From the NCBI RefSeq assembly GCF_000204055.1, contig NW_006768817.1, forward strand, positions 232,997-296,996: 64,000 nucleotides of DNA, written 5' to 3'. The notes under the pieces were generated by a model that made no database searches, had not been told where the DNA came from, and worked only from the letters and a program-made list of their open reading frames with translations. This DNA is from Melampsora larici-populina 98AG31 (lineage: Eukaryota; Basidiomycota; Pucciniomycetes; Pucciniales; Melampsoraceae). This document shows positions 22,501 through 32,560 of this stretch, piece after piece. Each line of letters starts with the position of its first letter. Position 1 is the first letter of the stretch. The translations under genes and the position numbers were made by a program.

Positions 22501-23674
22501 GAGAAAAATTGAATGTGCAACCTTTTCGCACAAGCGCAACCATGCTGACCAGATTAGTTTGAAGTTCTGGGACGTGAAGACAGTCTGAAATAGATACGGG
22601 TTTGCCGCAGTGAGAGCCGGTAACGGTTCCAATTCCGACGGCATTGATTTGCTGTCCGTTGGCAACATTGATTGTCGCGTGGAAAGGTCGATAACTAGCA
22701 AAGCTAGATCGTAGGCTGAACATTGATTGTGAGGCACCAGAGTCAAGGACGGGTTTACCGGTGAGAGTAGCATTAAAAACATAGGTAGTGAGAACCGTAC
22801 CACTGATGGTGGCAGTGGCCGCACCGCGATTGGAAGATTGATTGTTCCGATTGGGTTTAAGCTCGGGATGAAGTTGAAAACATTTGGCTTCAGTGTGTGA
22901 AGTAAGCGGATTGTGAGTACCATTCAAACACCTCTCATAGCTAACGGCACGTTGTTCAGCGATCAACGCAGCAGGAGGTGGGGCTGAACCAGGTTGATAG
23001 TCTAACACTAATTGTTGAAGGTGTTCAAAGACTTGATCAAGAGTTAGAAGAGAGTCGGCGGTCTCGGCGGTATGAGCAAGTAGATCACGCGTGGAATGAT
23101 AACGAGGAGAAAGTTTAAAAAGAAGCATGTGTGCTAAGATGTCGTCGTCGATTTTGAACGAGACTTCAGTCATCTCATGAGTGATACGACGATATTCAGT
23201 GAGAAAGGATTCTAAAGAGTTGTCGGTACATTTGAGATTGAGAAACTTTCTAAGAATTCGAGCACGATTGCGCGCTTTGGTGGAAGCATACAACTTAACC
23301 AACGCATCCCAGATTGCTTTGGGATCTTTGATGTTAGCGGCGTTGATAACAAGAGCTCGATTCTCTGGACTTAGTTTTCGCGAGATAAAACCAGCAGCTT
23401 TCTTACGACGTTTGATGTAATTGATCTTGATCGCTTCACTGGCGGTCTCGGCAGGTTCTTCTTCGGTACCGTCGACGATGGCATCGAGGTCCCATTCCAT
23501 GAAGTGGGCGAGCATGAGTGGGGACCATCGCCGCCAGTCGTGTTTTAAAGGCGAAATGTCTTTAGCTTTGGTAGCGGAATTGTGATTCGACATTTCAGGA
23601 GAAATGTAAGGTGAAATAGAGGTGCTGATAGATGTGGATGTGGGTGACGATGGCGTAGGCTGATCGTGGTTCAT
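19523..23674 (-). CDS. Ty1/copia Gag-Pol polyprotein, intact
   Basis: A single 1383-residue ORF gives all copia domains in order. Gag occupies roughly residues 1-290 with a UBN2-type helical core and a zinc-binding C...H...C stretch (CLNGTHNPLTSHTEAKC). The protease motif VLDSGASQSMF has its Asp at 311. GAG-pre-integrase has LHRRLGHPGR and a CxxC pair. Integrase has VIHSDLSG, MVNDNGGKYTS and NPIAESGNRTT. RT has GAFLNGIPEEVLYIKIPQG and HIHVDDMLVMG with the catalytic DD. RNase H follows with VYADSDYAG, STSGYI and STQAEYRA, ending near KHFAVHLHWIRKQVE. No frameshift separates gag and pol, as is usual for copia. Start is the first ATG after the primer site. Likely functional. Confidence 0.95.
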   Translation of the reverse strand: MNHDQPTPSSPTSTSISTSISPYISPEMSNHNSATKAKDISPLKHDWRRWSPLMLAHFMEWDLDAIVDGTEEEPAETASEAIKINYIKRRKKAAGFISRKLSPENRALVINAANIKDPKAIWDALVKLYASTKARNRARILRKFLNLKCTDNSLESFLTEYRRITHEMTEVSFKIDDDILAHMLLFKLSPRYHSTRDLLAHTAETADSLLTLDQVFEHLQQLVLDYQPGSAPPPAALIAEQRAVSYERCLNGTHNPLTSHTEAKCFQLHPELKPNRNNQSSNRGAATATISGTVLTTYVFNATLTGKPVLDSGASQSMFSLRSSFASYRPFHATINVANGQQINAVGIGTVTGSHCGKPVSISDCLHVPELQTNLVSMVALVRKGCTFNFSQDSSFNVLVDSNVVLTGDTKTGVMEINLDLGKSHQLSLTASTKVNPAILHRRLGHPGRIPFEKAFPGIHYPDSCEPCILSKMHRLPFQSHLPNACDRLSVIHSDLSGLISPTSLGGGKYYFKITDQKSNFKFVYILQSKCQTFSQFVQFKSLVENQTNLKIKTMVNDNGGKYTSKQFSEFLKHEGIQMNFTAPFTPQQNPIAESGNRTTTERARALLKQSNLPLVFWAEAVSTTVYLENLTPIVRDNYVTPYENWFGKKPTYSHLRVFGCLCYVHIGKERRSSKFSDVAKRGVFLGYQGTMHNYRIYLLDDHRVIYSHDVIFNKEVFPFSDPTVLASFSDKFGSHDNVVLEELNSEDNFEIPLAQSPIHPLASDEDLSVSTSIPISSSSPQRDSPDPPTPTPTPPPTPTRESSEPILPDELPNTRQDTQPSRQEESSTNRPSYSMVPATVPAPKAITSSIDPANILTSRRRANLANHLTSEPHSYRDAMKRPDSAEWKQAIEKELNALTEMGVFTEVELPAGAHALGTTWAFRKKTDQNNVIIKHKARLCAQGFSQIPGLDYNETYAPTGRAASMRLALSICGIDDLEVRLMDAVGAFLNGIPEEVLYIKIPQGYTPKLTGKNIVLLLNRSLYGLKQSPRCWYNMVKSFFLSIKFSPSKSDPCLFISDDPDWRCFVHIHVDDMLVMGKNTERFSQLIQTRFKMEDLGECSFYLGMRLERNCEARTITLTQDKYILGMLEEYGMNDCHSVTTPMIPGTYLLPASDEEHSAFLATGLNYNRAVGLLNYLVLCTCPDLAFTAGQLAQHLKKPGQEHWNAFKRVLRYLQGTYQDGLVLGGGSVELKVYADSDYAGCPATRRSTSGYISKLGNGCVSWRSRKQPSVSTSSTQAEYRAAYEAAQETVFLRRILGDLGYLQTGGTTFLCDNQSSLALQKNPLFKDRSKHFAVHLHWIRKQVEAGIITPTYIPTKEMLADICTKSLPRPQHEYLKNLIKA

Positions 23675-23715
23675 AAAGTGGTAGCGCTAAAAATCTGATT
23701 TAAGATGAGTCGGCT

Positions 23716-23727
23716 GGGCTCATAACC
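23716..23727 (-). other. half-tRNA primer-binding site (initiator Met anticodon arm)
   Basis: Directly next to the 5' LTR the minus strand reads GGTTATGAGCCC. Its complement GGGCTCATAACC is the anticodon stem-loop of initiator Met tRNA (CAU anticodon within CTCATAAC). Drosophila copia and Ty5 prime from an internally cleaved initiator tRNA in this way. Elements 1 and 2 of this window instead show a 3'-end type site. Confidence 0.8.
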
Positions 23728-24120
23728 TAATAATGTAGGCAATTCAGAGGTGATCTGATAAGAATCACGTATTAGTGATGTAAGCGAGCGCAAAGGCTGA
23801 GAATCACTAATGAGTGATGAGAAGAAGATAAGCACCTGTTGGAAGGTAGCAAATAAAGGACACGATAATGTTTGAGTGAGGAAAACAAATGACACGCAAA
23901 CAAAAGGTCTTTATATAGGTAACTTCTCTAGACATAGGTTAACGTTCTTCTATCAGGTTTGTGAGTATCATGCACTGCTTTGGGACAAGAGTAAAACGTC
24001 TACAAATAGTTAAGGAGTGAGGTGTTCAAGAGAAAAGAAAAGGTATGATACCAGGACCAATGCGGAATTGGTAGCTAAGTGATTAAGTAGGATGTTGACC
24101 ATTGCACACGTAATGTAACA
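23728..24120 (-). repeat. 5' LTR of copia element 3, 393 bp
   Basis: In transcript sense it begins TGTTACATTACG and ends in CATTATTA just before the primer site. It holds the promoter (TATA at 23910-23917), one leader block and one 81-bp X unit. Confidence 0.92.
23910..23917 (-). promoter_or_regulatory. TATA box of copia element 3
   Basis: TATATAAA on the minus strand, 33 nt upstream of base 23877. That base corresponds to the first base of the leader block that is re-copied inside the 3' LTR, so it is the likely RNA start. Confidence 0.7.
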
Positions 24121-24125
24121 GTTGA
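24121..24125. other. target-site duplication GTTGA, right copy
   Basis: Identical to 18841-18845. It lies inside the split exon of the second Harbinger gene. Confidence 0.9.
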
Positions 24126-24852
24126 GGCCACAATTGGACCACCTAGTCTCTGTGCGATGCGGCCGAATATAAGCGAAAAATCCTCCATACACGTTCAAAT
24201 ATAATGAACTGATGAATATATTATTACTCACCGGGGAGAAAGGTCTATTCGCATCACAATCAAACGCGAGGGAACCAAACGTCACCGTGTTTCCAAGGGC
24301 GCCAACTGCGCCACCACGTAGACCCCCCTCGGGCGCGGTGCTTTGAGAAGCACTGCATGAAATGGGACCAGGACGTGGACCCGCGTTCACAGACTGGCGG
24401 GATATAGTAAAATAGTAATCAGCCGATGGTGTTGCGGCATCACACAAGTGGAATAGCTAACGACATCACCCACCGGTGCAGACAACGTGTTAGTTACGTT
24501 GAGCCCGGTTATGGGTGACCAGTTAGCTCGAGAGTTTGATTGCGACATATTTAATTTATGCTGAGGAATCCGAAAAAACCATTAGTTATTCCGAGCACAT
24601 AAAATGAGACGTTGGAATGCAGATTTGGAACATACTTGAAAGAATCGGATTTAATTCTGGGTAGCTACGAAAAACCATGTCAGCTGCCCAACCCACACCG
24701 AGGGAGCTACCTAGACAACATGAAAAACACTGACCACACGAATATGGAATATGGAAATATGGAATTTTTTCGGTAGCTAGCAGGAAGGATGTAAGGCCGT
24801 TGTAAGCTGCGAAGAAAGTCACCCAACAGCGGCCTGAAGAAAAGTAAGATAA

Positions 24853-25092
24853 CTAACCGGATATCAATAATTTGAGTTGCTGAGGAGAGCGGCCAACGGT
24901 CTTGATCCAAGACGTATATATATATATATCATCGATGCTGTATATTGGCGACCTTTCACAGAAGTTTATTTCTAAACCCATAGCAGATTCCTGCGAAAGA
25001 ACCTCATGAAGGTTGTCCAGACGAGCCCAAATGGACAGAAGTGCAAGAAAGATCACATCCCCAAGGTCATCCAATCGGATGTTAGACGTCAA
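24853..25092 (-). CDS. possible further exon or small ORF of the Harbinger element
   Basis: An open stretch beginning MTSNIRLDDLGDVIFLALL followed by SIWARLDNLHEVLSQ looks helical and protein-like at its start, then degrades into low-complexity sequence over an (AT)n run at 24915-24930. It lies between the second gene's start and the right TIR. It could be an upstream exon of that gene, a third small gene, or chance. Confidence 0.25.
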   Translation of the reverse strand: MTSNIRLDDLGDVIFLALLSIWARLDNLHEVLSQESAMGLEINFCERSPIYSIDDIYIYTSWIKTVGRSPQQLKLLISG

Positions 25093-25102
25093 AATCCACT
25101 AT

Positions 25103-25153
25103 TAGTAAGGAAATAAAAAGATCCTGAAAGTAGAACTTTTTATTTCCTTACTA
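25103..25153. repeat. 18-bp perfect hairpin near the Harbinger right end
   Basis: TAGTAAGGAAATAAAAAG (25103-25120) is matched exactly inverted at 25136-25153 around a 15-base loop. It may be a subterminal transposase site or a footprint of another small element. Confidence 0.7.
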
Positions 25154-25403
25154 TGCAATGCGACGAATCTGGGGTGACACAAGGAGCAACATCATAAACT
25201 CATCTTTGATGAAGGGAAGAAGTCGTGCCTCCCTGAAACCATATGAGGCACGCCAAGAGGAAAAGCACTGAATCGCTAATCGCATCACGTATGGCGTCTC
25301 AGATGGCAGATTAACCCGATTTTGAGACTGGAATGTGAGAAAACGTGAAAAACGAGTCGTTTGGGTAATACGAAGACCTGGGAATCTGCGCCTGGTCCTT
25401 AAT

Positions 25404-26830
25404 GAATTTTTTTCTCAACTCCTGAGGATTATCCAGAGTGGGGATAAAGTTTGAGGGCGATCAAGTCCCGCTGATCTTTGTGACCTACTTAGCCAAAACC
25501 GCTGCTCATCAGGATACCAATAGGCTTCAACCTTTTCAACTTTTAAATCACATAAATGGTTAAGTTTGGCTAGTTTTGGATATATCAAGGTGGTTTTCAA
25601 CACATGACCCTCAGAGCTGATTCATCTTTTTTTCTTGACCCCTCATGCTGGTGTGAAATGCTTAAAATCAATTTCCTCCCAAGATTTTCATTGGCCAAGC
25701 CAAGTTTCAATCAGAGATATGATACAGATTGACCCCACTTTAACTTGACCAGACTTCACTTCAGAGTTACATATGTATATGATTGTGGGGAAGATGGATC
25801 TGAAAGTTGAAGATTTATGATCAGGGCAACTGATCATGATCTGCTGTTGATCTCAAACCTTTGTGCTCTTCATGATCCAAACTTTCATGAGAGTTGATAT
25901 TACATTAACCTTGATTACTTGTGCCAACTCAGGGAAAAGATGTGCCAGAATACATGGTACAACAAATAGGATCATTTTTAGAAGACAGAACAACTAATCT
26001 CAGGCTACAGTTTCAAGGTTTCTTTGTGCATTTTCAGGCAGGTTTTTGTCACTCAGATACTTTTGTAAAGGCTTAGTAGTCATGTACAAAGATGTCTCAA
26101 AAGAAGTTGTAATCTTTATTGTTTTACAGTAGTCCTACATCAGACAGTTGGTGTGATATGTGAAATGAAAAGCACTTTAAAAAACTTACTTCAGAAATCC
26201 TTTAACCAAAGAAAAACTTTACTTTCAAAAAATCCAACGATAATGGTTGGTGATCTAAAACGAGAAAAAGATTTGGAAAGTTAATGATTGATTAAAATAA
26301 TCAAAACTCCCCAAAAGATAAAGATGATTGAGCTGTAAAGAAAATCATAAAAGAGAAGAAAAACAGGAAAAAGCAAAAAATGAGTGTTTTCTTCCCAAGT
26401 GTTTTGGACTTGCACAACAATCAAGTTTGATTGTTGATATTTTGACGAAGAAAGACTAGCTAAAAGAAACAAATACATCAGTGGGTCAATGTTAAGTTGA
26501 GAAAGAGAGCTAATTAAATTGCAGTACATGAATGATAAACAGAAAGTGCAGATTTGAACCATTAAGTATTAGTGTAATAGACGGATAAAACAAAGAAGAC
26601 TACAAAGGTAGAAAGATTAAAGAGATTTCGAAGACCCGAAGAGAATTATTCACATGAATCCATCGAAGTAATTATTTAAAACTGGTCACTAGGGTAGGAA
26701 TCTGAGTATTGGGTGTAAATATTGGATTTATTGGGGACGATGGTCGAGTGATAAGCCAAAAGAAATTCTTCAAAGAGGTCGTCAGAGATGCAAATGAGCC
26801 TAATGGTGACGCTGCTTTGAAGTTACATTA
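25404..26830. other. gene-free stretch
   Basis: AT-rich DNA between the Harbinger right end and the 3' end of the transcription factor gene. Short open frames here have no recognisable motif, and I see no repeat or RNA gene. Confidence 0.4.
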
Positions 26831-29792
26831 TCATCGTAGATCAAGATTACTACCCGAGAGGTTCAAATTACCAGTAGTCATCCCAGTAGTAAACCTACGC
26901 GCGATACTAACCATTTTAGCAAGTTCAGAAGCAGTAGGAGAAACAGGATGATTCGAATCTAATCCAGCCACTGCACAAACATGTATAACTCTTTCTAATA
27001 AATCAAATGCAGCTTCAACATCAAGTTCATCAAATATTTTCCTTTGACCAATTCCTTCTAACTTCATTTCAGCTCTTGCAATTCCTAGAGCATGTTTTAG
27101 ATGTATAGCTTTCAAGATCACTCCCGCGAATGGGATTGGATATCTCTGAATTGAAACTGGACAAGTTGCTAAATAATCTCTTAGATCGATCGTAGTTCCT
27201 CTTTTCAATTTGTCAGCACAATCTTCTCTCATTCTTTTTTGCCCTCGTGACCCGGTTGGTATAGATTTATTCGTCGTTGAACTTTCTGCTTCTGTTGAGC
27301 TTTGCCATGGTGCAAGTTTAGGTGCGGAAATTGGAAATTGGCTCTGATCGCGAATTGGCTCTTCCCCGATGAAGCATTGGAGTAAGAAACAAGATTTCCT
27401 TACACCTTCGAAAGCGATCCTATATAGATTTTCGTTGACAGGCCAACTGTTTGGGTCTGGTGGTAGTCGAAAGAGGGCTGAGGCATAATTCGCCGTTTGT
27501 TTAGCCCTGGAATGAAGCGTGACATTTACAACAGTCAGTTTATCAAATAATCAAACTTTTGTGAGCATCCGAAACTTGCGATTGAGGACGTACTCGTAAT
27601 GCATCCAGATCATCCTTGAAAGATAACCATGTCCACGAGGTTCCGTTCCGCTCCTGATGGGAGGTACACGAGCAGCCAGTAGATCATTGGAATCAGGAAA
27701 CGAGAGTGCGTGATGAAAAGCTAGGGTCGGGTACCATGTTTCATTCCAATCTTTCAATCTCGCACGAGTTTCTTCAAATCTACTTGACCAGAGGGCCAAG
27801 CTAGAATTCAAAGAATGAAAATCCATTAGATTATCACCTGTAGAATCATTTAAATTCCATTCCGTTTCAAATTTCCATTTCTTTCTTGACCAATGGTGTA
27901 ATCCAACCAGTTCAGCATGTGCACAAAGTATATGTAACTTATTAAAATCAGAGCCCATATCTTTCAAGTCGAGTAATTTTCGCATGTCTGTGATCGATCT
28001 TGAGCAACTGATATCGTCAGGTAGGATTAGATCATGTTGACTAAAATGACAAAAGATCATATAGAGCCAGATGAACAAGGTATATCGAGCCAATGCAGTA
28101 GGTTGATGCGGATCTGTTGCCCCGGGTGAATTGGATTGTATTCGTTGGTCAGGCTCGAACACGTCATTGTAAGCGTTGAAGAGAGCCGGACAACGAAGAA
28201 GGTAGAGAATGTGGGACGGAGCGAGGAATCGATAAGGTGTCCCAGGTGTGGATAAATAAATAGTGGCAACACACATTGATAGGACAATTTTATATCCCAT
28301 CGGTGTGCCTGCATCTATGAAAGTAAAGAAACAGTTGATTTCGTTGGCCGAATGTAGATAAGGTGCATGAATTTGAAGAAATATGAGATCACTTACCAGT
28401 CCAAAAGATTACATTAGAAGGATCAGGATTTACAGAATCACCAATCAAACCTACCAAGTCTTGAAAAAGATGCTCAGATTCTTTCAGTAATGGCCTAAAT
28501 AAGGCAGCTGAACGAGGTGAAGGGTGATGCGAAGAGCCATGCGTCAAAATCACCGAGCTAACAAACGGGTGAATGGTATTGGCCCATGCTGTGAGCTCAG
28601 TAGGAGATGAGTTGGGATTGGGCATCAAACTGAAAATCGGAATCTGCGTTCTATATCTGTCCTGAACGAAGCTGGTGAAAAAGAACAATAATGGGAGTTC
28701 AATCGACCCATGGAACAGCACGAAAGAGAAAAGAACAAAAGGCTAAAACTGATTGTCTCACTCAAATATTTCTCGAGCATGGTCATAAGTAATGACTTGA
28801 GAAGTACATGGCAACCTGAAAGGGAGATTATTATTTGAGTGATCTGAACGAGTCTCTGGACCTATCCCAGGGTCTAAGTTTGGACGAAATGAATCTCCAT
28901 GCAGCTGATGAAAACTTTCTTCCGAATGCTGAGGCTTTTGTGACGTCGTGGGATGAGAGGATAGCCCAGAATGAGTCCCGTGTCCAATTGGTAAGAACGA
29001 TAATCCAAGATGTAATTGGTGAAAGAAATCATGATCGGTCAACTGGCTTGGTTGATGATTAAGCTCACTATGATTTTGATGGTATGAATAAACGTTCGTT
29101 TGTAAAGAGACAGGTGGCGGTTGATCCTGAAGATCGGATGGCTACACAAATTCAAGCAATAGTCAGCGAAGTGCAAAGATGATGAAGTGATAAGATTTGA
29201 ATAAAAATGTACGACATTGATGCTCGAAGGAGATGGAGTGGGTCGAAGTGTGTTGATGAGTAAGAATAGTTGGTCAACAGATTTGGTCAGGCTGTTGACC
29301 TTTTCTTCCATCTTCATTTGCCATGCTTTATCCTCCGGACTACAATCAACCAAGAAGGAATCAATGAGATCAATATACTGATCAGCATCCTAGGAAACAT
29401 AATGACCACTTTTCCATTGGAGATCAAACTCAATCCGATGTCTTATATGGTAAGTCCGAGCACCTGTCCTTTCGGTAGGCTTCCGAGCATAGCTCAATAA
29501 ATAAAACTAGATGACCGAAAGTGGTTCAACAGGAGATAATGTACTTTAAAAGATAATCCGTCCTTCGTTCGAAAACACAATCCAACATATTATTCTTACA
29601 ACGTTTGCAGGGTGGGTTATCAGAACCTTCGCACCGCATCTAAAAATTTATCATAGAAAGTAAACGTAGGTTTCATTTTTCCTTGATGAAGAAAAGATTA
29701 CTCACCTTTTGACGACGACAATGAAGACATGCTCGAGTGGTACGAGTCGATTTATTGGAACCATCTTGGTCCTTGCCCATCACTTCTTTCAT
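26831..29792 (-). CDS. Zn2Cys6 fungal transcription factor
   Basis: Seven exons (29706-29792, 29545-29639, 29216-29339, 28762-29141, 28397-28671, 27576-28314, 26831-27506) give 791 residues with consistent phases. The binuclear zinc cluster is split by intron 1: ACLHCRRQK and MRCEGSDNPPCKRC plus a sixth cysteine, using Cys22, 25, 32, 40, 43 and 50. A linker and short coiled coil follow (MEEKVNSLTKSVDQLF), then a Gln/His-rich spacer, then the middle homology (fungal_trans) region starting ITYDHAREIFDFF with the PIFSLM and FWTDAGTPMGYK stretches, and a C-terminal helical region (RRQK-type regulators keep this order). It is a nuclear, DNA-binding regulator, typically of CGG half-sites. Target genes cannot be told from sequence. 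The exon 6 donor (GTTTCG) was chosen because it alone keeps the frame. Confidence 0.88.
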
Positions 29793-31166
29793 CAGCACAA
29801 TCCAATTGATTGTAAGTTTTAATCTGTCGAGTTTTATTGATCGGTGACTGGTTGTAAGGTGAAGAGATAATATACTTCAAAAAACCTTGTGCAAATGAGA
29901 TGGTAAAAGAGAAAGAAATCGAAATGGAAAGTGGAGATTAAATTTCTTATTGCGGTTTATGTGGTTTATGTGAGGATCGATTAAAGTGGCATTATCAAAG
30001 CCTGACGATGATGAGATGAAATGCGCCAAATGACTATTTTGAAAGTATGATATCTCACCTCAATCAAATTTGTGCAAACATTTCGATTTTTTTCTTTGTT
30101 TCTTCTCCCCTTTTACACCTGATACAATTTGTGTATGTTGTACATCAAACTTTCTCATTCCATCAACTTTCTCAACTTTTCCCTCGCACAAACTTGAACG
30201 TTCAAGGAAATCATGAAAGCGTAACGCGTTTTGATTTACCGCGCACGGCCCTCAGTAAAGGTTTCGGCAAGTAACATGTGAATCAAGAGGTGAATTTGTT
30301 CACCAATTCCTTCAACTTGAAACACATTTCAATGATCTTCTCTGGCATTTGAAGTGATATACATGATATTCCAATCCTTGAATACCACCTCCTCCACTTC
30401 CTCCTCCATATCCTCATCCTGGAACACGACTGAGGGACTCCTTTTACATAAATGTGTCGGTGATCCCAGATATTGGAAATTTCAAGCAGCAAATTTAATA
30501 AGTTAAGCAGGGCCGATCCGGATGGCTGGGTCTCGTCCCCATACCATGTTACCAGCTGACCATGCAACAAGCTCATCTTTGTTATTGCGGTCTCTTGATA
30601 CGTGGGGGTTTATGATAAGTGGGGACTGAGGAGCATCAGCAGCAGAACTCGTATTTTGCGGGCTCTCAACAATACAGGGGGTGAAAACACCAAAAAAACA
30701 CTGCAGCGGTCCTCGCAAAATGCGAGGTGGGACGTCGAGAGTCTCCACACTCAGGGGAACATTCTGGACCCTTGATATCCGAGCCTAAACAATAAAGTCT
30801 AACCTAACGTCCCTCTTGGCAAGCTAGCCTGCCAGAGAGGGCCTTATCTTATCCACGAAATTTGTCACAGGAGCCAGAAGATTTTGGCTGGAGACTTTTT
30901 CCAACTGCTACATCTCATCACCTTCCAAATAAATATCCTCTTGTACAAAGAAAATCCTTGCTTATGTGCTTCTTTCACACATGCTCATCTAGGTCAATTT
31001 TGGTTGTCCTCTATTGCTGCTGAAATATTATGCACCAAACTCTTCAGAACCTCACGGATTTTTTACCAAGCTGTCCAAGCTGTAAGTGGCCAGGCAGTCT
31101 GGAATGTTACAGAAAAATATTATTCTCAAGTCTCTTGCTCAGCACTTTCCTGATAGAAATCAAGGG
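29793..31166. other. upstream region of the transcription factor, otherwise empty
   Basis: It must contain the promoter of the minus-strand transcription factor. I see no convincing coding exon or repeat. Confidence 0.35.
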
Positions 31167-31235
31167 TGCCACAATACTATACTATACTATATCAGTATAG
31201 GTATAGCTGGGTATATACTCAGTATAGTATCTATT
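31167..31235. repeat. fragment of TATAC-palindrome repeat
   Basis: A short run of ACTATACTATAC and GTATAG units, related to the complete copy at 31757-32053 but truncated. Confidence 0.55.
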
Positions 31236-31756
31236 GATGACTACTTCCCACCAAAGGCACAACATGTGAAGTTAATTTCATCGTAGCAAGGTGGGTAAGG
31301 GGAGGCTAGGTGCACATGCAATATCACATACACAATAAAGTTGTGGTGGTAAAGCTACAGAGGGAAAGAGAGGAATTTTTTTCCTTCCCTTCTCCCAGCA
31401 GTTATTTACCCACACCAGTTGACAATAGAGCAACAAGGCTCTTCAAGTTGTTTAGGAGCCAGAAAGAATCAAATACTTCCAACTAGTAGAACATGTTGTG
31501 CAAGAGCTTGATAAATACAATTGGATGGCCACCTCTTTGATACAATGAGAGCAGGTAAGGACTTGAGTCAGGTAGCATTGGTACTCATGTTTATAAGGTT
31601 CGTGCATCTTTTAGCATAATACAGCCTATGAATAGACCCAAAATGTGGGAATCTTGGTACAAAATGATAATCAACTTTTGAACCATTGAAAATCTTCATT
31701 TTGTTTATATTCTTGGAACAAGCTCAATCAGCCTGGTCCAAAAATGTCCTCATATC

Positions 31757-32053
31757 AAGAGTGCAACTATACTATACCGGTATAGGTATAGTTGGGTATA
31801 GTATTGTTTAAACCATACTATACTATACTGGGTATAGTATAGTTGAACTATACTTTACCCAACTATACCTGGAAAAGTGTTATACATGTTTTCCATCAAC
31901 TTATCCAACTATACTGCACAATATAATTTGGTATATCTGAGTATAGTTCATCTTATATACTACACCGAGTATAGTTCAAGTACAGTATAGCTTGACTATA
32001 CTATACCAAGTATAGTCGAGTATAGTATAGTATAGTATAGTATAGTTGCAGCC
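31757..32053. mobile_element. TATAC-palindrome miniature element, about 295 bp
   Basis: It starts GTGCAACTATACTATACC and ends in GTATAGTATAGTTGCAGC, an inverted pair. The interior is almost wholly built of TATAG/CTATA units in both orientations, so much of it can fold. No coding capacity. MITE-like by structure; target duplication not resolved. Confidence 0.6.
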
Positions 32054-32560
32054 TTGCTCATATGTAGTGTAGTGTAGCTTTGATTTGGAGAGGTACACAG
32101 TCAAAGTTGAAATCTTGATTTTGCAGGCCAGTGGTAGTTAGAATCAGGCTTTAGCAACTGTACCATGAATCATGCATTCATAAATCAAAAAATGGCAGCA
32201 GTGTAAAACTAGAGTCACTTGTTGATGATCATACATGAATGTGTGTCAGCAAGTCAAGAAAAAGTTGACTAAAGTCTGGAATTCTGTGTATACAAAAATG
32301 AAGGTCAAAAATGCAATGGCATGCTGTGCTTATGTTTATCATCATTGATTTTGATTTTTGCTTCTTGTGAAATAGGTTTCCAACAGGTATGATGTCAGCC
32401 CTGAGCCCTGTTTACAGGAGCATGGACTAACAAACACACATGTAAATGTATGTAATACATATGTAAATACATGTAACTTGTCTAAAACCATAAAAGCTAC
32501 ACCTCACACCGCGGGAATCAATAGGTGCAAAACCCAATTGGGGAAAGTTGCGGTGACCGG

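Larger units (their letters stand above)
18846..24120 (-). mobile_element. complete Ty1/copia retrotransposon 3, 5.3 kb
   Basis: Bounded by LTRs at 23728-24120 (5') and 18846-19499 (3'), with GTTGA duplicated outside. It contains a half-tRNA-type primer site, one uninterrupted 1383-codon polyprotein and a purine tract (GGGCGGG on the minus strand, 19500-19506) beside the 3' LTR. The LTRs match closely over shared parts (I noticed two base differences) but the 3' LTR is 261 bp longer. Intact coding and near-identical LTRs suggest recent insertion and possible activity. Confidence 0.92.
16352..24548 (-). pseudogene. second Harbinger gene, split by a copia insertion
   Basis: Exons run 24474-24548, 24232-24393, 24121-24149 plus 18777-18840 (one exon cut by the copia), 18582-18703, 18141-18511, 17292-18070, 17026-17220 and 16352-16942. 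With the copia removed the cut exon is exactly 93 nt and in frame, and all junction phases agree. The protein is long, rich in Pro, Ser and Ala, with an acidic GEDEVMQDLLVDSDEE segment, a more ordered RTTTLRNRYNYLSKTWLPQ helix region and a C-terminal coiled coil (SQALEQHLEQTKV...). A TAA at 16739-16741 interrupts the frame before the coiled coil. Two-gene Harbinger elements carry a Myb/SANT-like partner; this could be its counterpart, but I see no firm Myb repeat. Function unknown. Confidence 0.65.
13949..25400 (+). mobile_element. PIF/Harbinger DNA transposon, 11.45 kb, with nested copia
   Basis: The left end AAGGACCAGGCGCAG (13949-13963) is repeated exactly inverted at 25386-25400, and AAT flanks both sides (13946-13948 and 25401-25403) as a 3-bp target duplication. 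The interior holds a DDE_Tnp_4 transposase on the plus strand and a second long gene on the minus strand, convergent with it. Removing the nested copia and its duplicated 5 bp leaves about 6.2 kb, a plausible size for a two-gene Harbinger element. Both genes have stops, so the copy is probably dead. Confidence 0.85.

Noticed and set aside
19523..23674. Gag-pol frameshift or readthrough signal in element 3
   Set aside because: Gag and pol are in one uninterrupted frame, so none is needed.
30283..30748. Possible 5S rRNA or coding region in a less AT-rich patch
   Set aside because: The conserved 5S internal control region is absent and no frame shows a domain.
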